Shown here piece by piece: positions 21,060-28,061 of a DNA stretch of 29,514 bases. How positions within the stretch are numbered: position 1 is the stretch's first letter; every line of letters starts with the position of its first letter. The stretch is from IMG/VR virus record IMGVR_UViG_3300007276_000203, positions 1 through 29,514 of that record. One strand, written 5' to 3'. Source of the DNA: a virus. The notes beneath the pieces were generated by a model. The model was not told the DNA's origin. It did not search any database and saw only the letters and a list, made by a program, of their open reading frames with translations. Made by a program: the position numbers and the translations under genes.

Positions 21060-21625
21060 AGAACGTAATCCCCTCTACCTATTTGAAGATAGCGCAGAAC
21101 GAAACTCTGCGCCTGAAGACTTGGTTGCTCAAGGAAAATTTGCTCGGAACCCGTAGCGAGTTAGGCACGGGAGAGTACTGGAGAGGTATAGAAACAGCAG
21201 GTAGACTTAGTAGAGCTTTGAGACAAATGTACGAAAGCCCTTTCATGTTAGACCTGGCTAGAGAATACTTAGGTGATACATTCTATACTTACAACGATCA
21301 GGTAGTGGTAAAGATGCCACAGGAGCGATTCGCTTTTGAACCTCATCGAGACAATCAGTATGGACAAGATCCTACAGGTAAGTTTAAGACTCTTAACTTT
21401 ACTTGGATACTAGACGACCAGAAAGACATAAGAGTAATGGATGGCATGGTTTGGTTACAGCCAGAGCTAGAGGCAGGAGATATTCTTATCTTAGACGGCA
21501 ACACAATTCACTGTTCGGGCTTCAACAATACCGACAAACCTAGGCGTAACTGGTGTTGCGTTTATTCTAAAGAAAAGCCCGATTATATGGACTTTTACTC
21601 AGAGAAAGTGTCTTTTACTTCTTGA
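21038..21625 (+). CDS. Phytanoyl-CoA dioxygenase (PhyH)-like Fe(II)/2OG oxygenase
   Basis: This 195-aa protein has the 2-oxoglutarate/Fe(II) oxygenase facial triad: His103-x-Asp105 in EPHRDNQ and His158 in NTIHCSG, followed by Arg169/Arg170 where 2OG is bound. DILILDGNTIHCSGFNN with PRRNW is characteristic of the PhyH branch. Such enzymes hydroxylate small molecules, and phage members are mostly unassigned; the substrate here is unknown. The gene overlaps bS21 by 22 bases, and its stop codon runs through the -35 box of the next promoter. Confidence 0.9.
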   Translation: MQGYKVLKNVIPSTYLKIAQNETLRLKTWLLKENLLGTRSELGTGEYWRGIETAGRLSRALRQMYESPFMLDLAREYLGDTFYTYNDQVVVKMPQERFAFEPHRDNQYGQDPTGKFKTLNFTWILDDQKDIRVMDGMVWLQPELEAGDILILDGNTIHCSGFNNTDKPRRNWCCVYSKEKPDYMDFYSEKVSFTS

Positions 21626-21650
21626 CATTTTACCCCAATAGGCGTATAAT
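21622..21650 (+). promoter_or_regulatory. Sigma70 promoter, second rightward unit
   Basis: TTGACA (21622-21627), 17-base spacer and TATAAT (21645-21650), preceded by TTC. RNA should start near 21657, leading into GGGAG before the ATG at 21674. Confidence 0.9.
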
Positions 21651-21673
21651 ATCTATATTAACTGGGAGAACAT

Positions 21674-22114
21674 ATGATAAATGTACAAACTGAAGGCAGA
21701 GACCTATCCAAATACAGCTCATTCATTGATGAGTGCATCATGTCCTTATTTCCTGAGGACGCGACTTATGACATCTACTTCGAGGTCAAGAAGTTCGTTG
21801 ACAAAGACGGCTCTCATGCTGGTTTTTGCATGGGTGACGACATCGAGTCTGTTATCAGTCTCGCTACCCATTGGGTATACGAGGATGGAGAGGAAATTGC
21901 CTACGAGCCACATGAGCTTGCATCCAACATTGCACACGAGTTAGTACACGCAAAACAGTTCTACAGAGGACAAATCAATATGGTAGATAACGTATGGAAA
22001 CACAACAATGTAATGATTGACTGTGACACAATAAACTATGAAGATCTACCTTGGGAAGTTGAGGCTTACGCGTACGAAGTAATCCTCACAGACTTATTAT
22101 GGGAGAATGTATAA
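21674..22114 (+). CDS. Zincin-like metallopeptidase (HExxH)
   Basis: This 146-aa protein has a gluzincin-type site: HELVH at residues 88-92 within NIAHELVHAKQF, and a later WEVEAYAYE segment that could give the third glutamate ligand. It is small, and I place it near phage-type M78/SprT-like zincins without choosing a family. The ATG has GGAG five bases upstream, and it is the first gene after the promoter at 21622-21650. Substrate unknown; a host regulator or phage protein are both possible. Confidence 0.85.
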   Translation: MINVQTEGRDLSKYSSFIDECIMSLFPEDATYDIYFEVKKFVDKDGSHAGFCMGDDIESVISLATHWVYEDGEEIAYEPHELASNIAHELVHAKQFYRGQINMVDNVWKHNNVMIDCDTINYEDLPWEVEAYAYEVILTDLLWENV

Positions 22115-22287
22115 TGGCAGAAGTATTAGATTTTATATTGGGACTAGGCTTCATTATAGTCTTTGTTCTAGTCTCTTGGGGTATGATACTACACACTCGA
22201 GACGAGCAAGCATTGTGGGAAGACCGCAGAGATTACAACAAAATGAAAGAGGAGATAGAGAAGAATGACTCATCCCGCATTGGATAA
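22114..22287 (+). CDS. Small membrane protein (57 aa)
   Basis: This 57-aa protein has an N-terminal hydrophobic segment (LDFILGLGFIIVFVLVSWGM) and a charged cytoplasmic-type tail rich in Glu, Asp and Lys (ALWEDRRDYNKMKEEIEK). It is TAATG-coupled to the zincin gene. A longer frame from 22099 would lie inside that gene. Function unknown. Confidence 0.76.
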   Translation: MAEVLDFILGLGFIIVFVLVSWGMILHTRDEQALWEDRRDYNKMKEEIEKNDSSRIG

Positions 22288-22474
22288 GCCCTACATACAG
22301 CTAATCTGTAACCCTTATGAACACTCTACATCTGTCAACACTCGCATTACTATTGATGTAATGCAGAAGGATTTATCACGAGATGATATGATAGAAGTAT
22401 TAGAAAACTTTATGAAGTCAATGGGCTACCACTTTAATCCGAATGAATGTTTAGGTATTGAGGAACACGAGTAA
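22265..22474 (+). CDS. Small acidic phage protein (69 aa)
   Basis: This 69-aa protein (MTHPALDKPYIQLICNPYEH onwards) has a beta-like VNTRITIDVMQ and a helix DDMIEVLENFMKSMG. No known domain is seen. GGAG lies about 10 bases before ATG; it overlaps the previous gene by 23 bases and the next by one. Confidence 0.74.
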   Translation: MTHPALDKPYIQLICNPYEHSTSVNTRITIDVMQKDLSRDDMIEVLENFMKSMGYHFNPNECLGIEEHE

Positions 22475-22710
22475 TGACACCTCAAGAGATTGTAGACCAT
22501 AAAAACAAGTGGAAGATGGCAAACTACTTTGAGAGCCATACCCACAGTGACCTTCGCAGTGAAGCAACGCAGTGGTGTAAAGATCACTGCTTCAAGTGGA
22601 GGTACGACATTAAACACTTTACAGACATCTATGGAGATACTGTAAAGTTTGAACTAGAAGAAGATTTTACAGCGTTTAACGAATGGTATCAGGAGAGAAT
22701 GTATGGCTAA
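22474..22710 (+). CDS. Small phage protein (78 aa)
   Basis: This 78-aa protein is rich in His, Trp and acidic residues (KWKMANYFESHTHSDLRSEA; ATQWCKDHCFKWRYDIKHF). It has an internal CKDHC that might bind metal, but no family is recognised. It is TAATG-coupled to the previous gene. Confidence 0.74.
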   Translation: MTPQEIVDHKNKWKMANYFESHTHSDLRSEATQWCKDHCFKWRYDIKHFTDIYGDTVKFELEEDFTAFNEWYQERMYG

Positions 22711-22870
22711 GTTTTGGATATTATGGAAGCACGCCCTGGGTTCGTTTGATGAAGAAGATGGGTATGATGCTAGGAATGAGAACTTTATTTCAGCTATTCG
22801 TACTTTCATTGTCCTCTCAAACTTAGCCTGTGCCTACGTTATTATGTGGAATATTATTAGGAGTTGGTAA
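22703..22870 (+). CDS. Small membrane protein, copy A of a tandem pair (55 aa)
   Basis: This 55-aa protein is built from a short amphipathic head (KFWILWKHALGSF), an acidic linker (DEEDGYD) and a hydrophobic C-terminal helix (FIVLSNLACAYVIMWNII). It starts at ATG 22703 inside the end of the previous gene and is coupled to the next gene by TAATG. The W..W...LG and IR...N.I positions match the following gene, so the two look like diverged duplicates. Confidence 0.78.
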   Translation: MAKFWILWKHALGSFDEEDGYDARNENFISAIRTFIVLSNLACAYVIMWNIIRSW

Positions 22871-23073
22871 TGAAATTAAGAACTTATGGGAGGATGAGAC
22901 GAATGTGGAGAATTTGGGCTAAATCATTAGGAGAGAAAGTTGGAGAAACTGATAAGCAAGCAGACACTATTGCCGTTATTCGTAGCATCTGGTGGTTTAC
23001 ACATATGGTTACTTGTTTGGCAATCATACTTAACGCAATAGCCAATCATGGCTGGGGACTAATAGGATTATGA
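22870..23073 (+). CDS. Small membrane protein, copy B of a tandem pair (67 aa)
   Basis: This 67-aa protein has a basic head (MKLRTYGRMRRMWRIWAKSL), a linker and a membrane helix (WWFTHMVTCLAIILNAI). Aligned to the preceding gene, MWRIWAKSLG pairs with FWILWKHALG, and VIRSI with AIRTF. The added basic head is the main difference. The start is ATG 22870, overlapping the preceding stop (TAATG), not the earlier TTG. Function unknown. Confidence 0.78.
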   Translation: MKLRTYGRMRRMWRIWAKSLGEKVGETDKQADTIAVIRSIWWFTHMVTCLAIILNAIANHGWGLIGL

Positions 23074-23447
23074 ACTTAATTAGAAACGCAATTCAGACAC
23101 CTGACGGAACTGTCCTCGAGTCGAAGCATAGACACGACTACCGATCTCATAATGATGCAAACGGCAAAACTTATGTCATTGATGGTGGACTCGACTATGT
23201 TCGATCCTCTATCCATCACGATCAAGTATCCCTAGCACTCTACGATGACGAGCCACACGAAGTACAGTCGACCTACCTTACCTGGGGTACTTATGGTATC
23301 CGAGGAGATCAACCCCGTAGCGACATAGCTATTGCTGATATGGAGACAGCTCACATTGAAGCTGTACTAAGAGAGTGCCATCCGACTCCCGTACTCCGAA
23401 ACTGTATGAGAAAAGAGTTGGAGTTGCGAAATGACACTACCATATGA
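23070..23447 (+). CDS. Conserved phage protein of unknown function (125 aa)
   Basis: This 125-aa protein beginning MNLIRNAIQTPDGTVLESKH, followed by RHDYRSHNDANGKTY and VIDGGLDYVRSSI, resembles a phage family I have seen in many genomes but whose role is unknown. The later TWGTYGIRGDQ and ADMETAHIEAVL are also part of that pattern. It is ATGA-coupled to the previous gene. Confidence 0.8.
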   Translation: MNLIRNAIQTPDGTVLESKHRHDYRSHNDANGKTYVIDGGLDYVRSSIHHDQVSLALYDDEPHEVQSTYLTWGTYGIRGDQPRSDIAIADMETAHIEAVLRECHPTPVLRNCMRKELELRNDTTI

Positions 23448-23637
23448 GAGACGTTGGGCTGTAAATAATACAAGAGATTTTTTGAGAAACATCTGCATGA
23501 ACGAGAGCTTGCCTGACGAAGTACGCAGGCAAGCATATAGGTGTTTAAAACATTATCCAGGCGAATACTACATGGAAGAAGCAAGAAAAGCAGCACCTGA
23601 AGTATTTGGAGACTGGGAGGATATGAACCATGACTGA
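23431..23637 (+). CDS. BPSL0761-like small protein (68 aa)
   Basis: This 68-aa helical protein has PYERRWAVNNTRDFLRN, then SLPDEVRRQAYRCLKHYPG, the layout of the small BPSL0761-type family found in bacteria and phages. The function is not known. It overlaps the previous gene by 17 bases and the next by 8. Confidence 0.76.
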   Translation: MTLPYERRWAVNNTRDFLRNICMNESLPDEVRRQAYRCLKHYPGEYYMEEARKAAPEVFGDWEDMNHD

Positions 23638-23959
23638 TCATTATCCAGACAACTGGGTAGTACTGAAAATCAAAGAAGGTAAAGGTACATTCCCTTTCTA
23701 CAAAGTCTTGGCTGGGTGGAGCGGTGGTTACTTAGGTGGTGACAGTTGGCGAATGAACTCGGGTATAACTGAAGTCAAAGAAGATGATGACTACTACGAG
23801 TTCTATGGTCACAGTGGATCTGTCTATCGCTGCCATAAAAACAGTTATGGATTGCGTATGAACAATGCTGGTATCTATAACAAACTGATAGAACAACAAC
23901 AATTCAAAGGGCAACTATTCATGATGCCTGAAGACACAGAGTGGAGTAAATTAGTATGA
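23630..23959 (+). CDS. Conserved phage protein of unknown function (109 aa)
   Basis: This 109-aa protein opens HYPDNWVVLKIKEGKG, then FYKVLAGWSGGYLGGDSWRM and NSGITEV, a beta-rich pattern seen in phage proteins without a known role. EFYGHSGSVYRCHKNSYGLR follows. It is ATGA-coupled to the next gene (4-base overlap). Confidence 0.78.
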   Translation: MTDHYPDNWVVLKIKEGKGTFPFYKVLAGWSGGYLGGDSWRMNSGITEVKEDDDYYEFYGHSGSVYRCHKNSYGLRMNNAGIYNKLIEQQQFKGQLFMMPEDTEWSKLV

Positions 23960-24300
23960 TTACTTACTCCACTAATTTTATGGGGCCAATTGCTACTCGT
24001 TGGTATGAAGATAAGAATATACCTTTTGTAATGAAAGAAACATCAGGTAAAATACTTCCAAAGACGGAGTATAAAGAGTTCCTTGAATCATACTCAGGTG
24101 GTCGCATTGATATTCGTGACGACACTAAACTAGGCTTTGATGGTTGGGATGAATACTCTGTGGCACCGATGCGTACAGAAGATTGGAATGCATTTAGTGA
24201 CTGGCTATACAATATGCAGACAGAGGAACTTTGGAGCTATGAGAAGTTGATCGAACACTTTCAATACTACAACAAAGCAGATATTCGGTGGGCAGATTGA
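23956..24300 (+). CDS. Conserved phage protein of unknown function (114 aa)
   Basis: This 114-aa protein starts MITYSTNFMGPIATRWYEDK and contains YSGGRIDIRDD and GWDEYSVAPMRTEDW, a pattern typical of a small phage family without assigned function. The ATG is in the ATGA overlap with the previous gene. Its stop forms TTGA with the next gene's TTG start. Confidence 0.78.
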   Translation: MITYSTNFMGPIATRWYEDKNIPFVMKETSGKILPKTEYKEFLESYSGGRIDIRDDTKLGFDGWDEYSVAPMRTEDWNAFSDWLYNMQTEELWSYEKLIEHFQYYNKADIRWAD

Positions 24301-24425
24301 TCTATCTTAGAATTTTATTATTAATTTGGTTAGCTTTCTCCGTTAAACTAGATGATGACTTATACGGAGTTCGCTACAGTATGTTAGCACTACTAGAGTG
24401 CAGAAAGGTAAAACATGAGACCTAG
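24297..24425 (+). CDS. 42-aa membrane peptide with TTG start
   Basis: The 42-codon frame starts with TTG at 24297, overlapping the previous stop as TTGA, the same geometry as the ATGA couplings around it. It encodes IYLRILLLIWLAFSVK, a single hydrophobic segment, then LDDDLYGVRYSMLALLECRK. I judge it real because it fills the only uncovered stretch in this operon and keeps coupling. No ATG is available near the front. Confidence 0.68.
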   Translation: MIYLRILLLIWLAFSVKLDDDLYGVRYSMLALLECRKVKHET

Positions 24426-24438
24426 ACGGAGAGTATTT

Positions 24439-24663
24439 ATGGGAAAGAAAACAGTATTAATGATTGATCCACCTAAAGGATCAGAGTACGGCTTTCCACA
24501 GCCTGCACCGCAAAACTGGGGCTTTTGGGAAACTGAAGAAAAGAAACGATGGCTAGTGAAAGCAGGCTATCCTAGCGAGGAGCTTACAGGTAAGTTCTCT
24601 ATTAAACTTATACACGTAGAAGTAGAAGATAATTATTTAGAAGGCAGGGCGAATTTATTATGA
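24439..24663 (+). CDS. Small conserved phage protein (74 aa)
   Basis: This protein starts MGKKTVLMIDPPKGSEYGFP and has QPAPQNWGFWETEEKKRWLV, a pattern I associate with a small phage family of unknown function. Two starts are possible. ATG 24439 has GGAG seven bases upstream and is preferred; ATG 24415 has AAAGG six bases upstream and would add an RPRRR head. The downstream gene is ATGA-coupled. Confidence 0.76.
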   Translation: MGKKTVLMIDPPKGSEYGFPQPAPQNWGFWETEEKKRWLVKAGYPSEELTGKFSIKLIHVEVEDNYLEGRANLL

Positions 24664-25148
24664 AAGTAAAAATTGGTGATTATAAGGATGAAGGTGAAAG
24701 GGATATTTCTGTAAAAATTGATAAGTGGGATACTTGGTCAATGGATCATACTCTCGCATTCATAGTGCACCCGATGCTTATTCAGCTTCGTGACACTACG
24801 AATGGTTCTCCTTTTATAGAGTTTGAAGATCGACCCGAGCACTTGATCGGAACTGTACCTGTACGTGAGCGCGGAGAGACTGATGAGTTTCATCATGACG
24901 CATGGCAGTGGGTACTTACTGAGATGATTCATGCCTTTGAGTCAAAGCTCACTGATGATTGGCAGGGACAGTTTTGGACTGGAGAAGCAGATTGGTCTGT
25001 CGAAGAATCTGACTCGGACTTTACCAAAATGGTAAAAGGGCCAAACCATACACTTCAGTGCGATATAGAAGGTATGAAAGTATATCAGGAACGCATTAGC
25101 AATGGATTTAGATTATTTGGAAAATACTATGAAAACCTCTGGGACTGA
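24660..25148 (+). CDS. Conserved phage protein of unknown function (162 aa)
   Basis: This 162-aa protein has the stretch VKIDKWDTWSMDHTLAFIVH, PMLIQL, then ATG-proximal DDWQGQFWTGE. It resembles a widespread phage family with a conserved WDTWSMD(x)TLA motif. No enzymatic residues are evident. It is coupled to the previous gene through ATGA. Confidence 0.82.
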   Translation: MKVKIGDYKDEGERDISVKIDKWDTWSMDHTLAFIVHPMLIQLRDTTNGSPFIEFEDRPEHLIGTVPVRERGETDEFHHDAWQWVLTEMIHAFESKLTDDWQGQFWTGEADWSVEESDSDFTKMVKGPNHTLQCDIEGMKVYQERISNGFRLFGKYYENLWD

Positions 25149-25308
25149 TGAAGAATCCCCTTGTATTGGCACTTGTCTCTACGACCCCGCAGAAGGGTTA
25201 TGTTTAGGGTGTAAGCGTACGCCTCAAGAAATTACTGATTGGTTTATAATGACCAACGAAGAAAAAAGGAAACTAAAGGAAAAGATTCATGCAAGACGCA
25301 ACCCTTAA
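25129..25308 (+). CDS. DUF1289-like small protein, probable Fe-S binding
   Basis: This 59-aa protein has four closely spaced cysteines in SPCIGTCLYDPAEGLCLGCKR, the hallmark of DUF1289, followed by TPQEITDWFIMTNEEKRKLK, also typical. The family is proposed to bind an Fe-S cluster; direct evidence is limited. I prefer ATG 25129 (GGA about 8 bases upstream) to ATG 25102, which has no ribosome site and is buried in the previous gene. It overlaps that gene by 20 bases either way or more. Confidence 0.82.
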   Translation: MKTSGTDEESPCIGTCLYDPAEGLCLGCKRTPQEITDWFIMTNEEKRKLKEKIHARRNP

Positions 25309-26236
25309 ATTCTATGTGCTTACTAGCAGAAACCTTAAATGTGTAAAGAGACAGTTTCACACTATACCGAAAGAACACACTACTGTTATCATTAATACTT
25401 TAGATGATAACTATGCGAGTGAGTGCTACGCTTGGTGTAAGACCAATGGTGTAGATGTAGAGGTTACCGAGAGCAATGGTAGGCCAGGAAAGGGGAAGAA
25501 TTCGGTTTTAGACCACTTTGGCACTACAAACTATAAGTTTATGCTGTTGATTGATGGTGACGACTTTGTACAGCCTCATGGAGTAAACTATTACACTGCA
25601 ATATCTAACAGGGCAGACGCACCTGATGGCATACAGATTGTCTGGAGCAAGTCTTGGTCGAATGGTAAGAACCCTGGGAAAGAACTGTTTGCACCTTTTC
25701 CTTGGCTAGACGACTTTAAAGCATGGGCACAACGAAAGTCAAAGTGCTATCCTTTTCTCAAACAACACTTACAGCGACAATGGAAGAATAGGTTTGAGCT
25801 AGAGTTTCAATTCAATATTCATCAGAAACAGAACGAGACTTGGAACTACCCACCAGACTCCATGCACTTTATGGACTGTGCTCGACTTATATTCTGGAGT
25901 CAAAAACTTGCTAAGAGCATTCGATTTAGAGAAGATCTAATGATTGGAGAAGATTCACTTCTTAACTATGAAGTGAGAGACATGGCGTACAAGAGAGAAG
26001 TTGTACTCGAAAAAATTAAAGATAACCAAGAGAAGACTTACTACTATGACTTGACAAACTCAGGCATAGTTAGAAGGTTACAAAACAAAGTAGACTGGGA
26101 GTGGCTCGTACCTTTGAATGAAGCTATTACAGCTAGAGAACCGTATTGGACAGTACCAAATCATTTTTCTCTAGCTGTAGCAGTTTTACCTTACGACATC
26201 GGTCGTGCACCCCCTCTAAAATTACAGGACTTATAA
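25289..26236 (+). CDS. GT-A glycosyltransferase (GT2-like)
   Basis: This 315-aa protein is a nucleotide-sugar glycosyltransferase of the GT-A fold. The first strand is LKFYVLTSRNLKCVKRQF, then FMLLIDGDDFVQPHG gives the metal-binding DxD (Asp89 to Asp92). A later IGEDSLLNYEVRD (ED motif) sits at the catalytic-base position. It probably acts on a phage or host glycan; the acceptor is unknown. The ATG has AAGGA eight bases upstream, and it is coupled (TAATG) to the next gene. Confidence 0.83.
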   Translation: MQDATLKFYVLTSRNLKCVKRQFHTIPKEHTTVIINTLDDNYASECYAWCKTNGVDVEVTESNGRPGKGKNSVLDHFGTTNYKFMLLIDGDDFVQPHGVNYYTAISNRADAPDGIQIVWSKSWSNGKNPGKELFAPFPWLDDFKAWAQRKSKCYPFLKQHLQRQWKNRFELEFQFNIHQKQNETWNYPPDSMHFMDCARLIFWSQKLAKSIRFREDLMIGEDSLLNYEVRDMAYKREVVLEKIKDNQEKTYYYDLTNSGIVRRLQNKVDWEWLVPLNEAITAREPYWTVPNHFSLAVAVLPYDIGRAPPLKLQDL

Positions 26237-26550
26237 TGGCGAAGACACATGGTGGCAAAGGCGACCGCAATAGAAGCAACAATACAACCTTTCGGAATGG
26301 CTGGGATGCTATTTTTGGTGTTAAAGAAACTATATCTGACAGGGACTATAAAGAAGTCTGTGAGATAACAGAAATTCTAGATGAAATAGGCACAGGACCT
26401 CACGAGTTCTCTGCTCCGCTGACTCAGGTACAGATTGATCGTAAACTCAAAGAGTGGGGCATGATGTATGATTGCCTACAAAACATTTCTTTGTATGAAT
26501 ACCCAGTAGAAGAAGCTAGAATCCTTTTGAAGCAGATAAAAAATTCTTGA
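26236..26550 (+). CDS. Small phage protein with basic head (104 aa)
   Basis: This 104-aa protein starts MAKTHGGKGDRNRSNNTTFR and then WDAIFGVK, a basic head followed by a mixed acidic helical body. No domain is recognised. I start at ATG 26236 (TAATG overlap), not the earlier ATG 26146, which lies in the glycosyltransferase gene in another frame. Its last codons are just upstream of the next promoter. Confidence 0.75.
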   Translation: MAKTHGGKGDRNRSNNTTFRNGWDAIFGVKETISDRDYKEVCEITEILDEIGTGPHEFSAPLTQVQIDRKLKEWGMMYDCLQNISLYEYPVEEARILLKQIKNS

Positions 26551-26575
26551 CAAGCATGGTGAATGCGAGTATAAT
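26547..26575 (+). promoter_or_regulatory. Sigma70 promoter, third rightward unit
   Basis: TTGACA (26547-26552), 17-base spacer and TATAAT (26570-26575), with TTC before the -35. RNA should start near 26582, upstream of AGGAA and ATG 26608. Confidence 0.9.
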
Positions 26576-26607
26576 ATACGCATAAACCAGATAAATAGGA
26601 ACAAAAA

Positions 26608-26994
26608 ATGAGCAGTACACAAATATCAAATTTTGAAAAGGTAGGTGATTTCATGGAGGCTTTCGGTCAGGAAGTTCTATATGTACCCACCATGCCTGAC
26701 TTTAACCTCGCGGCACTACGCCTCGACCTCATCGAAGAAGAAGTACAGGAGCTAAGAGATGGACTTGGAAGAAGTAGTTTACTTGAAGTTGCGGACGCAC
26801 TTACAGATATACTCTACGTTGTATACGGAGCTGGCCATGCCTTTGGCATTGATCTTGACGATTGCTTTGACGAAGTTCATCGCTCTAACATGACGAAACT
26901 AGGCGAAGATGGTCGTCCTCTCTATCGAGACGATGGCAAGGTAATGAAAGGCCCGAACTATAGGGAGCCTGACCTTGACCAATTTGTACGATGA
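26608..26994 (+). CDS. MazG-like nucleotide pyrophosphohydrolase
   Basis: This 128-aa all-helical protein has the acidic NTP-PPase signature (LIEEEVQELRDGLG followed by EVADALTDILYVVYG), i.e. EExxE and ExxD acidic clusters that bind Mg2+. The MazG/PRA-PH class hydrolyses (d)NTPs or alarmones to monophosphates. In phages it may clean up altered nucleotides or blunt the stringent response; the substrate is not fixed by sequence. It is the first gene after its promoter, AGGAA six bases upstream. Confidence 0.88.
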   Translation: MSSTQISNFEKVGDFMEAFGQEVLYVPTMPDFNLAALRLDLIEEEVQELRDGLGRSSLLEVADALTDILYVVYGAGHAFGIDLDDCFDEVHRSNMTKLGEDGRPLYRDDGKVMKGPNYREPDLDQFVR

Positions 26995-27427
26995 AGTAGT
27001 CGAAGCACTACATAAAGTCTTCGAGGTAATACCAGAAGGTGTAGAACTTTCCAAAGGTGGATTGGGCGAGTTAGCTCTTGCTCACCACCTAGGTCATACA
27101 CTTGTAGAGGGAGACAAAGGAGCTGATGCAATGGATGCAGATGGCCTTCTTTATGAGTATAAAGTCTCTACTACAGACCAGTACAACTTCTCTGCAGGAG
27201 GCAGGTCTGGTGACTGGGAGAAAGATAAAGAAACTATCGAAAAGCATTTCTATGATATAGAAGGTACTTGGATTGCATCAAGAGAAGGTATGCACATCAC
27301 TGACTGCACCTATGTGTCTAGCGAAGTATTAGTACCTGTACTCGTAGAGCACTTCGAAAGAACAAACGGAAGAATACTTAACAAAAACTTTAGAATGAAA
27401 GCCTTTAAGGAGCTAAGCAATGTTTGA
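26975..27427 (+). CDS. PD-(D/E)XK nuclease-like protein (TTG start)
   Basis: This 150-aa protein has a pattern compatible with a PD-(D/E)XK nuclease: GGLGELALAHHLGH (Glu32 on the first helix), GADAMDADGLLYEYK with Asp51 and a Glu61-x-Lys63 pair. The later sequence is unremarkable. Restriction-like or host-DNA-degrading activity is possible but unproven. The start is TTG 26975, because GGGAG lies seven bases upstream and no ATG is in frame nearby. It overlaps the MazG gene by 20 bases. Confidence 0.75.
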   Translation: MTNLYDEVVEALHKVFEVIPEGVELSKGGLGELALAHHLGHTLVEGDKGADAMDADGLLYEYKVSTTDQYNFSAGGRSGDWEKDKETIEKHFYDIEGTWIASREGMHITDCTYVSSEVLVPVLVEHFERTNGRILNKNFRMKAFKELSNV

Positions 27428-27602
27428 AGAATTTAATACAGTAGACGAGAAACACGAGTTTGAGATCGTTGAAAATGGTTTCATACTGAGAGTAAATGGT
27501 CGTGGACATGACGACAACTGGCTAAATAAAAGCTACATCTTTGATGGAGATGTTGACTTTTTCTCTGCCATTGGTACACTTGCCCAGAAGGATCGTAGCT
27601 AA
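27420..27602 (+). CDS. Small acidic phage protein (60 aa)
   Basis: This 60-aa protein (MFEEFNTVDEKHEFEIVENG onwards) is probably a small beta-rich fold, with no recognised family. The ATG has AAGGAG seven bases upstream and overlaps the previous gene by 8 bases, so it is well supported as a gene. Confidence 0.72.
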   Translation: MFEEFNTVDEKHEFEIVENGFILRVNGRGHDDNWLNKSYIFDGDVDFFSAIGTLAQKDRS

Positions 27603-27871
27603 TGAAATACTATGTCGTTGAAGCTATCGCTACTTATCATATGAAGTATTTGATCGCACAACCTGATGATCATAAACCCGAGTGGTGCATGGATACTGTG
27701 ACCTGTGAAGAAGCTGACGACTTAGTACAAAACTATTTAGGAGAGCAGATTCTAGGCTTTAAAGAGGTAGATGATGCAGATATTCTGAAGCACGTAGAAG
27801 GTACTTACGTAGAAGAGTGGCCGCTACACCAGATCAAGGAAGTCTTTGCAAAGGTGGTGCAAGATGACTGA
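27602..27871 (+). CDS. Small acidic phage protein (89 aa)
   Basis: This 89-aa protein starts MKYYVVEAIATYHMKYLIAQ and continues with an acidic helix (TCEEADDLVQNYLGEQILGF). The strand-strand-helix order suggests a small alpha/beta fold; no family is recognised. AAGGA lies about nine bases before ATG. Confidence 0.74.
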   Translation: MKYYVVEAIATYHMKYLIAQPDDHKPEWCMDTVTCEEADDLVQNYLGEQILGFKEVDDADILKHVEGTYVEEWPLHQIKEVFAKVVQDD

Positions 27872-28061
27872 AGAATATGATCTTTACGTACACCAGATGT
27901 GGATTAAGAACTGCGTTGAGAGAGATAACTGGGCACAGGACATCTACTCAAAGCAGGAGTATATTGAACGAAACGCACAGTTTCTGAAAGATAACTACTA
28001 TATTTCTGAAATGGGCGACAAAGTTTGGAATGGCGAAGAATATGTTAACCCCTCGATTTAA
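27864..28061 (+). CDS. Small phage protein (65 aa)
   Basis: This 65-aa protein has TEEYDLYVHQMWIKNCVERD, then helices rich in Asn, Tyr and Glu. No family is recognised. I start at ATG 27864 with AAGGTGG six bases upstream; an earlier TTG (27846) would add six residues without support. It overlaps the previous gene by 8 bases and the next by 32. Confidence 0.72.
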   Translation: MTEEYDLYVHQMWIKNCVERDNWAQDIYSKQEYIERNAQFLKDNYYISEMGDKVWNGEEYVNPSI

